Source: Heliocidaris erythrogramma (taxonomy: Eukaryota > Echinodermata > Echinoidea > Camarodonta > Echinometridae). Taken from it: 64,000 nucleotides of DNA. Below, in pieces: positions 46,185 to 57,495 of this stretch (its first letter is position 1; each line of letters begins with the position of its first letter). Below the pieces are notes generated by a model. The model did not search any database and was not told the origin of the DNA. It saw nothing but the letters and a program-made list of their open reading frames with translations. A program made the position numbers and the translations under genes. Location: the NCBI GenBank assembly GCA_025617745.1, contig CM046859.1:24304006-24368005 (forward strand). Reading direction: 5' to 3'.

Positions 46185-48010
46185 GAGTGGTAAAAATGAC
46201 GTGATATTGACGTGATATTTACGTCGTGGTTTACGTCTTTTTTACGTCCTGTAATTACGTCAATAAGACGACAACTTGCACCAACGCAAGACATCATGAG
46301 GACGTCTTATTTTGACGTCATCTTTACGTCTTGCAGGTCACTGAATGACGACTTCATGACGTCTTTTGGGCGTCTTGCAAATCACCAAATGACGACTTTG
46401 TGACGTCTATTGGACGTCTTGCTGGTCAATAAATTTTGACGTCATCTTTACGTCTTCCAGGTCAGTGAATGACAACTTCATGACGTCTTGCAAATCACCA
46501 AATGACTACTTTTGGACGTCTTTTTGACGTCTTGCAGGTCATTAAATGACCACTTTATGACGTTTTTAGACGTCTTGCGGGTGGTAAAAAATGACGTGAT
46601 ATTTAAGTCATAGTTTACGTCTATTTTACGTCCTGTAATTACGTAAATAAGACAACTTGCACCAACGCAAGACGTAATGAGGACGTCTTATTTTGACGTC
46701 ATCTTTACGTCTTGCAGGTCACTGAATGACGACTTCATGACGTCTTTTGGGCGTCTTGCAAATCACCAAATGACGACTTTGTGACGTCTATTGGACGTCT
46801 TGCTGGTCATTAAATGACCACTTTATGACGTCTTTTAGAGGTCTTGCGGGTGGTAAAAAATGACGTTATATTTACGTCGTGGTTTACGTCTTTTTTACGT
46901 CCTGTAATTACGTCAATAAGACGACAACTTGCACCAACGCAAGACATCATGAGGACGTCTTATTTTGACGTCATCTTTACGTCTTCCAGGTCAGTGAATG
47001 ACAACTTCATGACGTCTTGCAAATCACCAAATGATGACTTTTTGACGTCTTTTGGACGTCTTGCTGGTGACTAAATGACCACTTTATGACGTCTTTTAGA
47101 GGTCTTGCGGGTGGTAAAAAATGACGTGATATTTACGTCGTGATTTACGTCTTTTTTACGTCCTGTAATTACGTCAATAAGACGACAACTTGCACCAACG
47201 CAAGACATCGTGAGGACGTCTTATTTTGACGTCATCTTTACGTCTTGCAGGTCACTGAATGACGACTTCATGACGTCTTTTGGACGTCTTGCAAATCACC
47301 AAATGACGACTTTTTGACGTTTATTGGACGTCTTGCAGGTCACTAAATGACCATTTTATGACGTCTTTTAGAGGTCTTGCGGGTGGTAAAAAATGACGTG
47401 ATATTTAAGTCATAGTTTACGTCTTTTTTACGTCCTGTAATTACGTAAATAAGACGACAACTTGCACCAACGCAAGACATCATGAGGACGTCTTATTTTG
47501 ACGTCATCTTTACGTCTTGCAGGTCAGTGAATGACAGCTTCATGACGTCTTTTAGAGGTCTTGAGTGTGGTAACAAATGACGTGATATGCTAGACCCCCA
47601 AAAGACGTCAAAGAATCGTCATTTGGTGAACTGCAAGATGTCCAAAAGACGTAATAAAGTCATCATTTAGTGACCTGCAAGACGTAAAGATGACCTCAGA
47701 ATAAGACGTCCTCATGACGTCTTGCGTTGGTGCAAGTTGTCGACTTATTGACGTAATTACAAGACATAAAAAAGACGTAAATCACGACTTAAATATCACG
47801 TCATATTTTACAACCCGCAAGACGTCCAAAAGAGGTCCAAAAGTCGTCATTTGGTGATTTGCAAAGTCATCATTTAGTGACCTGCAAAACGTAAAGATGA
47901 CCTCAAAATAAGACGTCCTCATGACGTCTTGCGTTGGTGCAAGTTTTAGACTTATTGACATAATTACAGGACGTAAAAAGACTTAAATCACGACTTAAAT
48001 ATTACGTCAT
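46185..48010. repeat. Left ACGTC array of F, unit about 265 bp with an internal flip
   Basis: Units restart at GGTGGTAAAAAATGACGT near 46188, 46578, 46847, 47109 and 47382. Each is packed with TTACGTC, GACGTC, and TTGCACCAACGCAAGAC. At about 47590 the orientation reverses, and two units follow as reverse complements to about 48010. Nearly every 20-30 bp holds an ACGTC or GACGT word. Confidence 0.85.
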
Positions 48011-50250
48011 ATTTTACCATCTGAACCACTAATTACAATCTGTTTAAGTGTAATGACGACCTGTCAAAAGCATTCATGAGCACATGGATACCAAAATTCA
48101 AAGTACATACATGTACAATCACTGAAAAATAAGTTATGCATAATATACAAGGCAGACATAAAATCAGTTTCACATTTTTAATGCCACTGGTATGAAAATC
48201 AGCTGCAAACATCCATTCATAAAACATACATAACAATGATAATCAAAACTGATGTGTGAGTAATTATATACAGGTATATGTTAACAGGTGGATTATTAAA
48301 TCACACAGTGGGAAACAAAATGAATGGATTTTTGGCACGAAGTAAAAAAAGGGTAAGAAAATACATTAAGTATTTGAACATTTACCAAAAAAACAGCATC
48401 ACTGACAAAATTGGAGGGGAAAGTACCTGATTTCTATGGTCTCAAAAATGGTAATGTTGAATGTACATGAATTACTAACTCATGAAATAGCTTGAGTATA
48501 AGATTTTGTTAAGAATGTTTTGCCTCATTTGCATAAAGTAGATACTCAAAATGCTGAATTATTTGCAAAGCATTTTTTTTTTCAATTTGGGTTTGAATCT
48601 AGATCTTGCACCAGAACAATGTTTAATACAAGAACAAGGAAAAATAAAGAAAGTTAATTATGGAACGAAATGCTAGGAATCTATGTAAGACAACAAACCA
48701 AATGGTGGAACTGTAATCAGAATAAGTTGGTTCAAAATAATGCAAGTTGATTTACCCTTGAATTTCTTTGACAAATATATTTTTCACAAGGAAAAATGCC
48801 TGAATGAAGCATATTAATTGTACGTAGCATTTCAGTCCAGTTCATAAGAAATAAATACGCACAACTTGGTGACTATGAAAAGTCCATTATTAACATAAAC
48901 TTCATAGTGGCTCTTTGAATAATTGATGTACATGTATAACTAATGAATTTTCTGTCCTATGGATTGGCAGACGAATATAGTCTGAGGAATAATAAAATAA
49001 AAGATTTTGAGTTATGAAAACTGCAACTCTCAATCATTGCAAGATATATATTGACAAAATCTATCAAGGTCTTCTCCTAAAGAAAATGCGCTATTGGTAA
49101 AAATACCCTTTTACATCTACCAATATATTCTGCAAAAAGTATGAAAGTGCTGAAAATTACATACACAGTTTCAATTCAGTTCAATTTTATTTTAGTTTCT
49201 AATATTTTATATCAAATAAAACTTTGTCATATGTTTAAAGGTTATCAGGAGTACTTGCAGTGTGATTTCAGTTTGACACTAACTTTACTTTTGAATTGCT
49301 TGTCAATTGCCATGTTTTAACTTCAAATTCTACAAATATTTAGGACATTTTAGGTGCTTTATTTTCATGGAATGTATTCATAAACTGCTTTTACGTTGGA
49401 TACAAATGGATGGGAACTCTCTCCATTTTCTTCCATACATTACCAATACTCCAGATGACATTTAAATGTACATTTATGGACAGAACTAACTGCAGTTTAG
49501 TATAAGTTTAAGTTTCATGTCATGCAATCATGAAACAAGTAGAACATTTACATTTTATGTGAATAAAACATTTAGCGCTCCTTATGGAGATAGAGGCACC
49601 GAAATTGTATATGAAATACATGCAAGCATCTGTGGAATTCTTAAAAGCATCCTAAAAACAGATAGTTGTTTGAAATATAGAAGAAATCCACTCCAGAATT
49701 TATTCTTCTTATTTCATGAGAAAACATCATACAGAACAATACAAATGTCACACAAATCTCATACAGGAAGATATGACATTTCAAAATTTCATTTTTATTT
49801 TCTTGACCAGTCCTTGCAAATATTTAAATGGGCGAGTAGATGTCATCACCTCATAATTTTTTTCAAATACACTGTATATGGATTTCTAAAAAAACTTTAA
49901 GCTCACACTCGTAACACATATTCCCATAGCAAAATGTATTATTTCTCCTTTATTTCGGGCGGTGATAAGACAAGTTTTTGATTCTCATAGCTGAAATATG
50001 AAACTTTTGTCATTTCTGTATATGAAAAGGATAGCAAATTGTGAGGCAATGATATCATCACCTCGCTCATTAAAACACTAAGGACTGGTCAAAAAGTGTT
50101 TTTCCCCAAAAATATGAACTTTCATAATGTCATAACTTCCTTATTTCTTATCCAATATCGTATAGCATTGTTTCATATTTAATTTGTTTCTGTATGTTTT
50201 AAACCTGTAGAGAGGATTCTTTCTTTAATTATTGCCAGTTGTAACTACAG
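48011..50250. other. F core, gene-poor left part
   Basis: AT-rich DNA without a recognised protein. The 127-codon plus-strand frame at 49517-49900 has no family signature and lies 3' of the minus-strand gene, so it is probably chance. The part next to 50250 is probably the 3' UTR of that gene. Confidence 0.45.
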
Positions 50251-50254
50251 CTTT

Positions 50255-52785
50255 TTACAGATTATTTGAGTATTCCTCTGTGTCCATTGGCAAGGCTTCT
50301 TCTTCCTCCTGCAGTTCTGGAGTTACAGGCCTCCGAAGCTCCAGATCATTCTTTGGTACGTTTCGATAAATGTACTTCAAGTAGTATTGAATGCCACTTT
50401 CCACCTCGTCAAGCGGAGCAGATCTTGTCCGTTCGTTGCCCCTCACAGTCGCTGGAAAAGAAATAGAATGTGAAAGGAAAAAATAATTAAAAATTTAAAT
50501 ATTACCTCTCAGATCCGAAAGATACTGTATTGCTTCACTTCTTTTATGTCTCACATTTAGCAAATACCTGAAATACATGGCCTGAAAATAAACTGCAATG
50601 GCCTGAATTCAGGCTTTTGCCTGGAAACTGGCATCTTTTTACACATATACTGACCACTAAAATTGTTTTGTAGACCTTTCTTTTTTTTTTCTTTTTGTAC
50701 CACGGGAGATGGCGAGTTCACTTCTAGGAAACTTTGGCAGTAACAGGCGCGGATCCAGAGGGGGCGCAAGGGGCGTGCGCCTGACAAAGTATGCCCCCGG
50801 ACCCCCTAGATGGCCGTTTGGCTTCGTCAAGCGGAGGGTTCCTCAGTGTGCGCCCCCTTTCTGAAATGCGCCCCCCTTTCTGAAAATCCTGTATCCGCCC
50901 CTGAGTAAAGCTGTTTTTCAATTAAAAACAGAATGCTAGAAGCATAACGAACTTCAAAAGGCACCAGTTCAAACACTGTAATGAAGCTAACAGCCCTTAG
51001 AGGTAAAAACATCTCTGAAGATCTTTATCTTAATTTCTGCCTAATGATGCAAACAACAGTCCTTCTGGATTAGAGCATTATGGCAGTTAAGCAGGGGGAA
51101 GGCAGAAAGAGTTAAGCATACAAACATACCTATTTGACAATATTTTGAAACACTGAAATATATATATCCAAGTTATATATATCCAAGTTACTTTGTGATA
51201 AATAATGTGGGGGTCCAAAAAATAATTTAAATGTAATCTTCTAGATGTCTGCAACTATCTGCTTATGATTCAAGAAGAAAAGAAAATCAACAGACTCTTC
51301 TGAAGATGAGAAAATGTATATACATCTAATTACCAAAGATAACATCTTTCATCGCCTTATATCCCGAAAACTTGTGCTTCTGCCACGTTGTCCCATCCAA
51401 CTGAATTGCACAGACAACTGAGGGTCCATCATTGTGTCCAGCACACGCCTTACTGATTCTTTGGTGGCCCCTCCACATCTCTTTAAGTATGACATCTGGA
51501 AAAATGAAAGGGAATAGCAGTAAACATGTATTATTTTCACTTCCATGCATCTTCCTATCTGATTTAAACATGCATAAGATCTCACAATTGAAACCGATAC
51601 TGATTTCAAAAGTTCTTTCAAACTTAATTATTCCAAGCAGAGGTCAATTTCATTATAGACATGCAAACTCTGGAAGACCTACAAGGTGGATTCAAAGCAT
51701 TGTTTTTCCTCCTGCAAGTTCTGTAAACAACCTGAGGCTTAAATTGATAACTATATTGCAAAGAAAATGCATTTAGCAGCAGCTTTGCAAGCAAGACAAA
51801 AACAAACTTGCTGGCTGTTTGAAGTCATGACATAGCTGCAGAACAATTAATTGACCTCTCCTGTATGTAATAATGGAAATATAATATTCTCCAAAAATAA
51901 TTGTCAATTTCAATTCTGGAATGAACATGCATGTCACAAACAGTATATTTAATCCAACTTTCTACAATAAACAAATATGCTGTTGAAATTCTGATTGTTA
52001 ATTTTCCCAATTAAGTTGAATGTTTGCATAAATAATTGAGTATGAAGTGCAGAAGAAAGTTAATGAATCAACTGTATAACACTATTATAAGCAGATAAAG
52101 ACACTCACAAATTGCTTTTTTTGCAAGATCCTCCTGAAGGATCGTGTTGACCTCACATAAGTCTTGAACGTTATTAAGTGGAAGAGAGGGTATTCCTTCT
52201 GGTATATCAGCAATTTCAGCCACTCTGCCCTTCTCCATTTTGGCACGGATTGCCCCAAGAAGTTTCCGGTTTTCCCTCACCTCCGACATGACTTCCTCCA
52301 TCTTATTATGCAATCGTCTCAATTCTGAAATTAAATTGAAATATGAGAGCATTTATTTTTGTTTCTTTTTTGTATTTTTTCCTTATTCAATCGTAAATAT
52401 TGTACATTCCAATCCAATCAGGGTATTTATATAGCACCAATGTCTAGTTGCCTAATCAAAGGCGATGTTGAGACTGAAAAAAATACCAAAATGTCTCTTT
52501 TGATTTCTGCCTGACACCATACAATTTTAGGCAAATTATTTATTTCCCCCTGATTTTATACCTTCAATTTCATGACATTTTTAATTTAGAAACACATTTG
52601 ATGTGACATTTGGGAGTAAATTTCATAACCTTTGAACTGGGCCATATTTGCCCACGATCTAATCGGCTCATCTCGTGTCATGCACTGCCGGTTTCCCTGA
52701 GCCAAATAGGAACAACATTCATCCAAGGGTTCTCTTGATATTGTGTAGGTGCGATTTTGTTCAGGCAGATGGATGGACCGACAAC
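50255..52785 (-). pseudogene. Spliced DUF4806-like gene carried by F
   Basis: Four minus-strand exons join in phase with consensus sites: 52785-52630, 52324-52109, 51495-51334 and 50451-50255 (stop). Exon 2 gives a coiled-coil-like ELRRLHNKMEEVMSEVRENR and then GIPSLPLNNVQDLCE. Exon 4 gives VRGNERTRSAPLDEVESGI and an acidic C-terminus (EEEEALPMDTEEYSNNL). In exon 3 the frame that joins the others reads VILKEMWRGHQ. A neighbouring frame reads YLKRCGGATKESVRRVLD and QFSWMGQRGRS, which resembles the DUF4806 domain. Two compensating one-base changes may therefore have put the domain core out of frame. Function unknown. The start exon is not identified; about 53704-53830 ends in a donor (GGCAA then GTAAGT) and may be a 5' UTR exon. 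Confidence 0.6.
50744..50903. mobile_element. MITE in the last intron of the F gene
   Basis: The ends CAGGCGCGGATCCAGAGGGG and CCTGTATCCGCCCCTG are imperfect inverted repeats. AGTAA flanks both sides. It is 160 bp long and lies in the intron between exons 51334 and 50451, so it postdates or hitchhiked with F. Confidence 0.65.
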
Positions 52786-53388
52786 CTGAAAACATAATGC
52801 ACCTACAAGCCATAACAGGAGTATAGGCAATAAAAGACAATCATAGAATATGTTTGGTTTGTTTAGAAATTTCGAATTTTTCACTCTTTTTTCTGAAATG
52901 TACGTATGAACAGATCGAGGTGCCATCATGAATGCCCCCCCCCCCCCCCCAAGAAAAGAATAAGTGACATAAACTAATAAATAAATCAAATGAAGGAATA
53001 AATTCATCAGAGACTTGCCTGATGGTGCCTTATATTTAAAAGCACTTCACTCTAACTCTAACAGTTTATTATTACAGTAACGTTAGTAACAATATTATTG
53101 GACAAAAACTATAGGGTACACTGCCTAACAGTTAGTATTTAGTCTACTTATTTCGATGTTTACTTCAATGTAAGTAGACTTAACTCTGGCAGTATTTAAA
53201 TGATCACTAAATGATAATTTGTAATTGTATATATAATTTAATGTCGCATGAAAGTGACAAAATACAGCACTCAGCATGCATAATTTCGACTGTAATGTAT
53301 AATAACGGTCACTTGACAAATGTGATTGATAGTATACTGACAGTTCTACAAACAGTGTGACTAATAATAACACACATTTTCTCACTAT

Positions 53389-53645
53389 GAACATGGCAAA
53401 CAAAGAAGCGGACAAAATATACAGCTCCTCATTGTACCTTCCACACTTGCTCTGGTAGACAAAAGAATATCCCTTCATTGCTATTATGTAAGATTATGTA
53501 GAGCAGGTGTCACATGCATATTCACCTGTTCTACTTATCTTACATAATAGCAATGAAGGGATGTTCTTTTGTCTACCAGAACAATTGTGGAGGGTACAAT
53601 GAGGATCTGTATATTTTGTCCGCTCTCTTTTGTCATTGCATGCAT
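53389..53645. repeat. Long hairpin, arms of about 120 bp, loop about 12 bp
   Basis: 53389-53510 and 53522-53645 are inverted copies with a few mismatches. They share TACATAATAGCAATGAAGGG and CTTTTGTCTACCAGA, and they meet at GTAGAGCAGGTG/CACCTGTTCTAC. Both arms have short open frames but no family signature. It lies upstream of the F gene exons on the minus strand. Confidence 0.85.
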
Positions 53646-54139
53646 CGTGTTCCTAGTGTCTATCTGTTACTGTCTTAGCTACACATAATGCACAGTGTGG
53701 TGTGAATACCTAACTTACTTGCCACGAAACCTGAACTTAAACTTTGATGGAAGGTCTTTAGAAGATCAACGAAGACGAGTTCGTATGCCTAAGAAGTTAG
53801 AGTAACCTGTTCCACTGCTATTTTTTCACATGCACACACTCCACGCTGAGTCGAGCAGCGCGGCAATGCACGCACGTGAAACGACGGACGAGTAAAACGA
53901 TCACGTTAAAAAACACAAAAAACAAAAAACAAAACAAACAAAATAACAATATCAATATCACGCGCTAGTTGAGTGGCTCGATGACGTAGCCTGCAGTCAA
54001 TACTGTATCATTTAATTGTATTAATTATCCTTTCTTCTTCTTTCCCTTATGTTTGCAATAGCAAAAAATTATTTAGCTTTTATATCCAAAGTCTAGCGAA
54101 TGCACGTTCTGATATCCTTTTTTTCTAGGGCACATATCG

Positions 54140-57100
54140 AACCATAAGTTGTATATTGACGTCAAAATCACGTCATGAACTAGTCATTAAAAAAAATATA
54201 GACATTGTCTAATTAATCCCAAACCGTTCCCATGTTTAGATTTAAACTGAATAATCGTTCATAAGTGGTAAATAAAATTACGTCATGAACTAGTCATTCG
54301 GAGCTGGTCGTCAGTTGGCAATGAAGTCACGTAATAATTAGGTGTTTTTTTGGTCTTGAATAATTGTTCATATAAGTGGTAAATAATTGACGTCAAAATC
54401 ACGTCATGAACTAGTCATTCTTAGCTGGTCGTGAGTTGGAATGGAAGTCACGTAATATTAACGTCGAATTTTGGTCTTGAATAATAGTTAAACAAGTGGT
54501 AAATACTTGACGTCAAAGTCACGTCGTTAACTAGTCATTCGTACCTGGTCGTGAGTTGGCATTGAAGTGACGTAATAATTACGTCGTTTTTGGTATTGAA
54601 TTGTTCATATAAGTGGAAAATAACTGACGTCAAAATCACGTCATGAACTAGTCATCCTTAGCTGGTCGTGAGTTGGAATTTAAGTCACGTAATATCAACG
54701 TCGATTTTTGGTCTTCAATAATCATTAAACAAGTGGTAAATACTTGACGTTAAAATCGCGTCGTGAACTAGCCATTCGTAGCTGGTCGTGAGTTGGCAAT
54801 GAAGTGACGTAATAATTACGTCGTTTTTTGGCCTAGTTGTTCATATAAGTGGAAAATAACTGACGTCAAAATCACGTCATGAACTAGTCATTCTTAGCTG
54901 GTCGTGAAGTCGCGTAATATTAACGTCAATTTTTGGTCTTGAATAATCGTTAAACAAGTGGTAAATACTTGACGTCAAAATCACGTCGTGAACTAGCCAT
55001 TCGTAGCTGGTCGTGAGTTGGCAATGAAGTGACGGTATAATTACGTCGTTTTTAGGTCTTGAATTGTTCATATAAGTGGAAAATAACTGACGTCAAAATC
55101 AGGTCATGTGAGTTGGAATAGAAGTCACGTAATATTAACGTCGATTTTTGGTCTTGAATAATCGTTCATATAAGTGGTAAATAATTGACTTCAAAATCAC
55201 GTCATGAAATAGTAATGGATAGTTCGTAATAATTACGTCGTCTTTTAGTCTTGAATAATCGTTCATAAATGGTAAATAATTGACGTCAAAATCACGTCAT
55301 GAACTAGTCATTCTTAGCTGGTCGTGAGTTGGAATTGAAGTCACGTAATAATCACGTCGTTTTTTTGTCTTGAATAATCGTTAAACAAGTGGTAAATACT
55401 TGACGTCAACATCACGTCAGGGATTAGTCATGGATGGTGAAATAGCTGATCGTCAGCTTGCTATGAAGTGACATAATAATTACGTCGTTTTTTGGTCTTG
55501 AATTGTTCATATAAGTAGAAAATAACTGACGTCAAAATCACGTCGTGAACTAGTCATTCGTAGCTGATCGTGAGTTGGAATTGAAGTCACATAATATTAA
55601 CGTCTATTTTTGGTCTTGAATAATCGTTAAACAGGTGGTAAATACGTAATAATTACGTCGTCTTTTGGTCTTGAATAATCGTTCATAAGTGGTAAATAAT
55701 TGACGTCAAAATCACGTCATGAACTAGTCATTCTTAGCTGGTCGTGAGTTGGAATTGAAGTCACGTAATAATTACGTCGTTTTTTGGTCTTGAATAATCG
55801 TTCATGTAAGTGGTAAATAATTTACGCTAAAATCACGTCATGAAATAGTAATGGATAGTGCGATTCTTAACTGGTCGTGGGTTGGCAATGACATGACGTG
55901 ATAACTGCGTCGTTTTTGGTTTCGAATAATCGTTCATAAGTGGTAAATAATTGACGTCAACATCACGTCAGGGATTAGTCATTCTTAGCTGATCGTGAGT
56001 TGGAATTGAAGTCACATAAAATTAACGTCTATTTTTGGTCTTGAATAATCGTTAAACAGGTGGTAAATACTTGACGTCGAAATCACGTCATGAACTAGGC
56101 ATTCGTAGCTGGCCGTGAGTTGGAAATGAAGTGACGTAATAATTACGTCGTTTTTGGTCTTAAATTGTTCATATAAGTGGAAAATAACTGACGTCAAAAT
56201 CACGTCATGAACTAGTCATTCTTAGCTGATCGTGAGTTGGAATTGAAGTCACATAATAATTACGTCGTTTTTTGGTCTTGAATAATCGTTCATATAAGTG
56301 GTAAATAATTGACGTCAAAATCACGTCATGAAATAGTAATAGATAATGCGATTCTTAACAGGTCGTGAGTTGGCAATGAAGTGACGTAATAATTACGTCG
56401 TCTTTTGGTCTTGAATAATCGTTCAAATAAGTGGTAAATAATCGACGTCAAAATCACTTCATGAACTAGTCATGGATAGTGCAATTCTTAACTGGTCGTT
56501 AGTTGGCAATGACATGACGTGATAATTGCGTCGTTTTTTGGGTTTTGAATAATCGTTCATAAGTGGTAAATAATTGGCGTCACCATCACGTCAAGAATTA
56601 GTCATGGATGGTGAAATAACTGATCGTCAGCTTGCAATGAAGTGACATAATAATTACGTCGTTTTTTGTCTTGAATTGTTCATATAAGTGGAAAATAACT
56701 GACGTCAAAATCACGTCATGAACTAGTCATTCGTAGCTGGCCGTGAGTTGGAAATGAAGTAACGTAATAATTACGTCGTTTTTTGGTCTTGAATAATCGT
56801 TCATATAAGTGCTAAATAATTGATGTCAAAATCACGTCATGAAATAGTAATGGATAGTGCGATTCTTAATTGGTCGTGAGTTGGCAATGAAGTGACGTAA
56901 TAATTACGTCGTCTTTTTGGTCTTGAATAATCGTTCAAATAAGTGGTAAATAATTGACGTCAAAATCACGTCATGAACTAGTCATGGATAGTGCAATTCT
57001 TAACTGGTCGTGAGTTGGCAATGAAGTGACCTGATAATTACGTCTTTTGGGGGTCTTGAATAATCGTTTATAAGTGGTAAATAATTGACGTCAAAATCAC

Positions 57101-57495
57101 GTCAAGAAATGGTCATGGATGATGCAATTCGTAACTGGTCGTGAGCTGGCAATGAAGTGACGTAATAATTACGTCGTTTTTGGTCTTGAAAAATCCTTCA
57201 TATAAGTGGTAAATACTTGACGTCAAAATCACGTCATTAACTAGTCATGATTGTAGCTGGTCGCGAGTGGTCAATGCAGTGACGTAATAATTACGTCGTT
57301 TTTTGGTCTTGAATAATCAATCATATAAGTGGTAAATAATTGACGTCAAAATCACGTCATAAACTAGTCATCCAAATAAGACAATACATACTCGTCTTAG
57401 AAAGTCGTCACGAAGACGTCGTGATAACGTCGTTCATACGACGTATGACCAGTTGACCAGAATACGACCAATATACGACGTCTTTAAGACGTCCG
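54140..57495. repeat. Right ACGTC array of F, unit about 120 bp
   Basis: Roughly 25 diverged units. Each has the palindrome TGACGTCA in TTGACGTCAAAATCACGTCA, then TGAACTAGTCATTC, GCTGGTCGTGAGTTGG, TAATTACGTCGTTTTTTGG and AAGTGGTAAATA. The unit sequence differs from the left array, but the ACGTC words are shared. No coding capacity. Confidence 0.85.

Noticed and set aside
49517..49900. 127-codon plus-strand frame in F
   Set aside because: No domain, membrane or repeat signature, and it sits next to the 3' UTR of the minus-strand gene. Likely chance in AT-rich DNA.
46185..57495. CRISPR-like regular repeats
   Set aside because: Units are 120-265 bp, diverged and without unique spacers. The context is eukaryotic and there are no cas genes. 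They are tandem arrays of element F.
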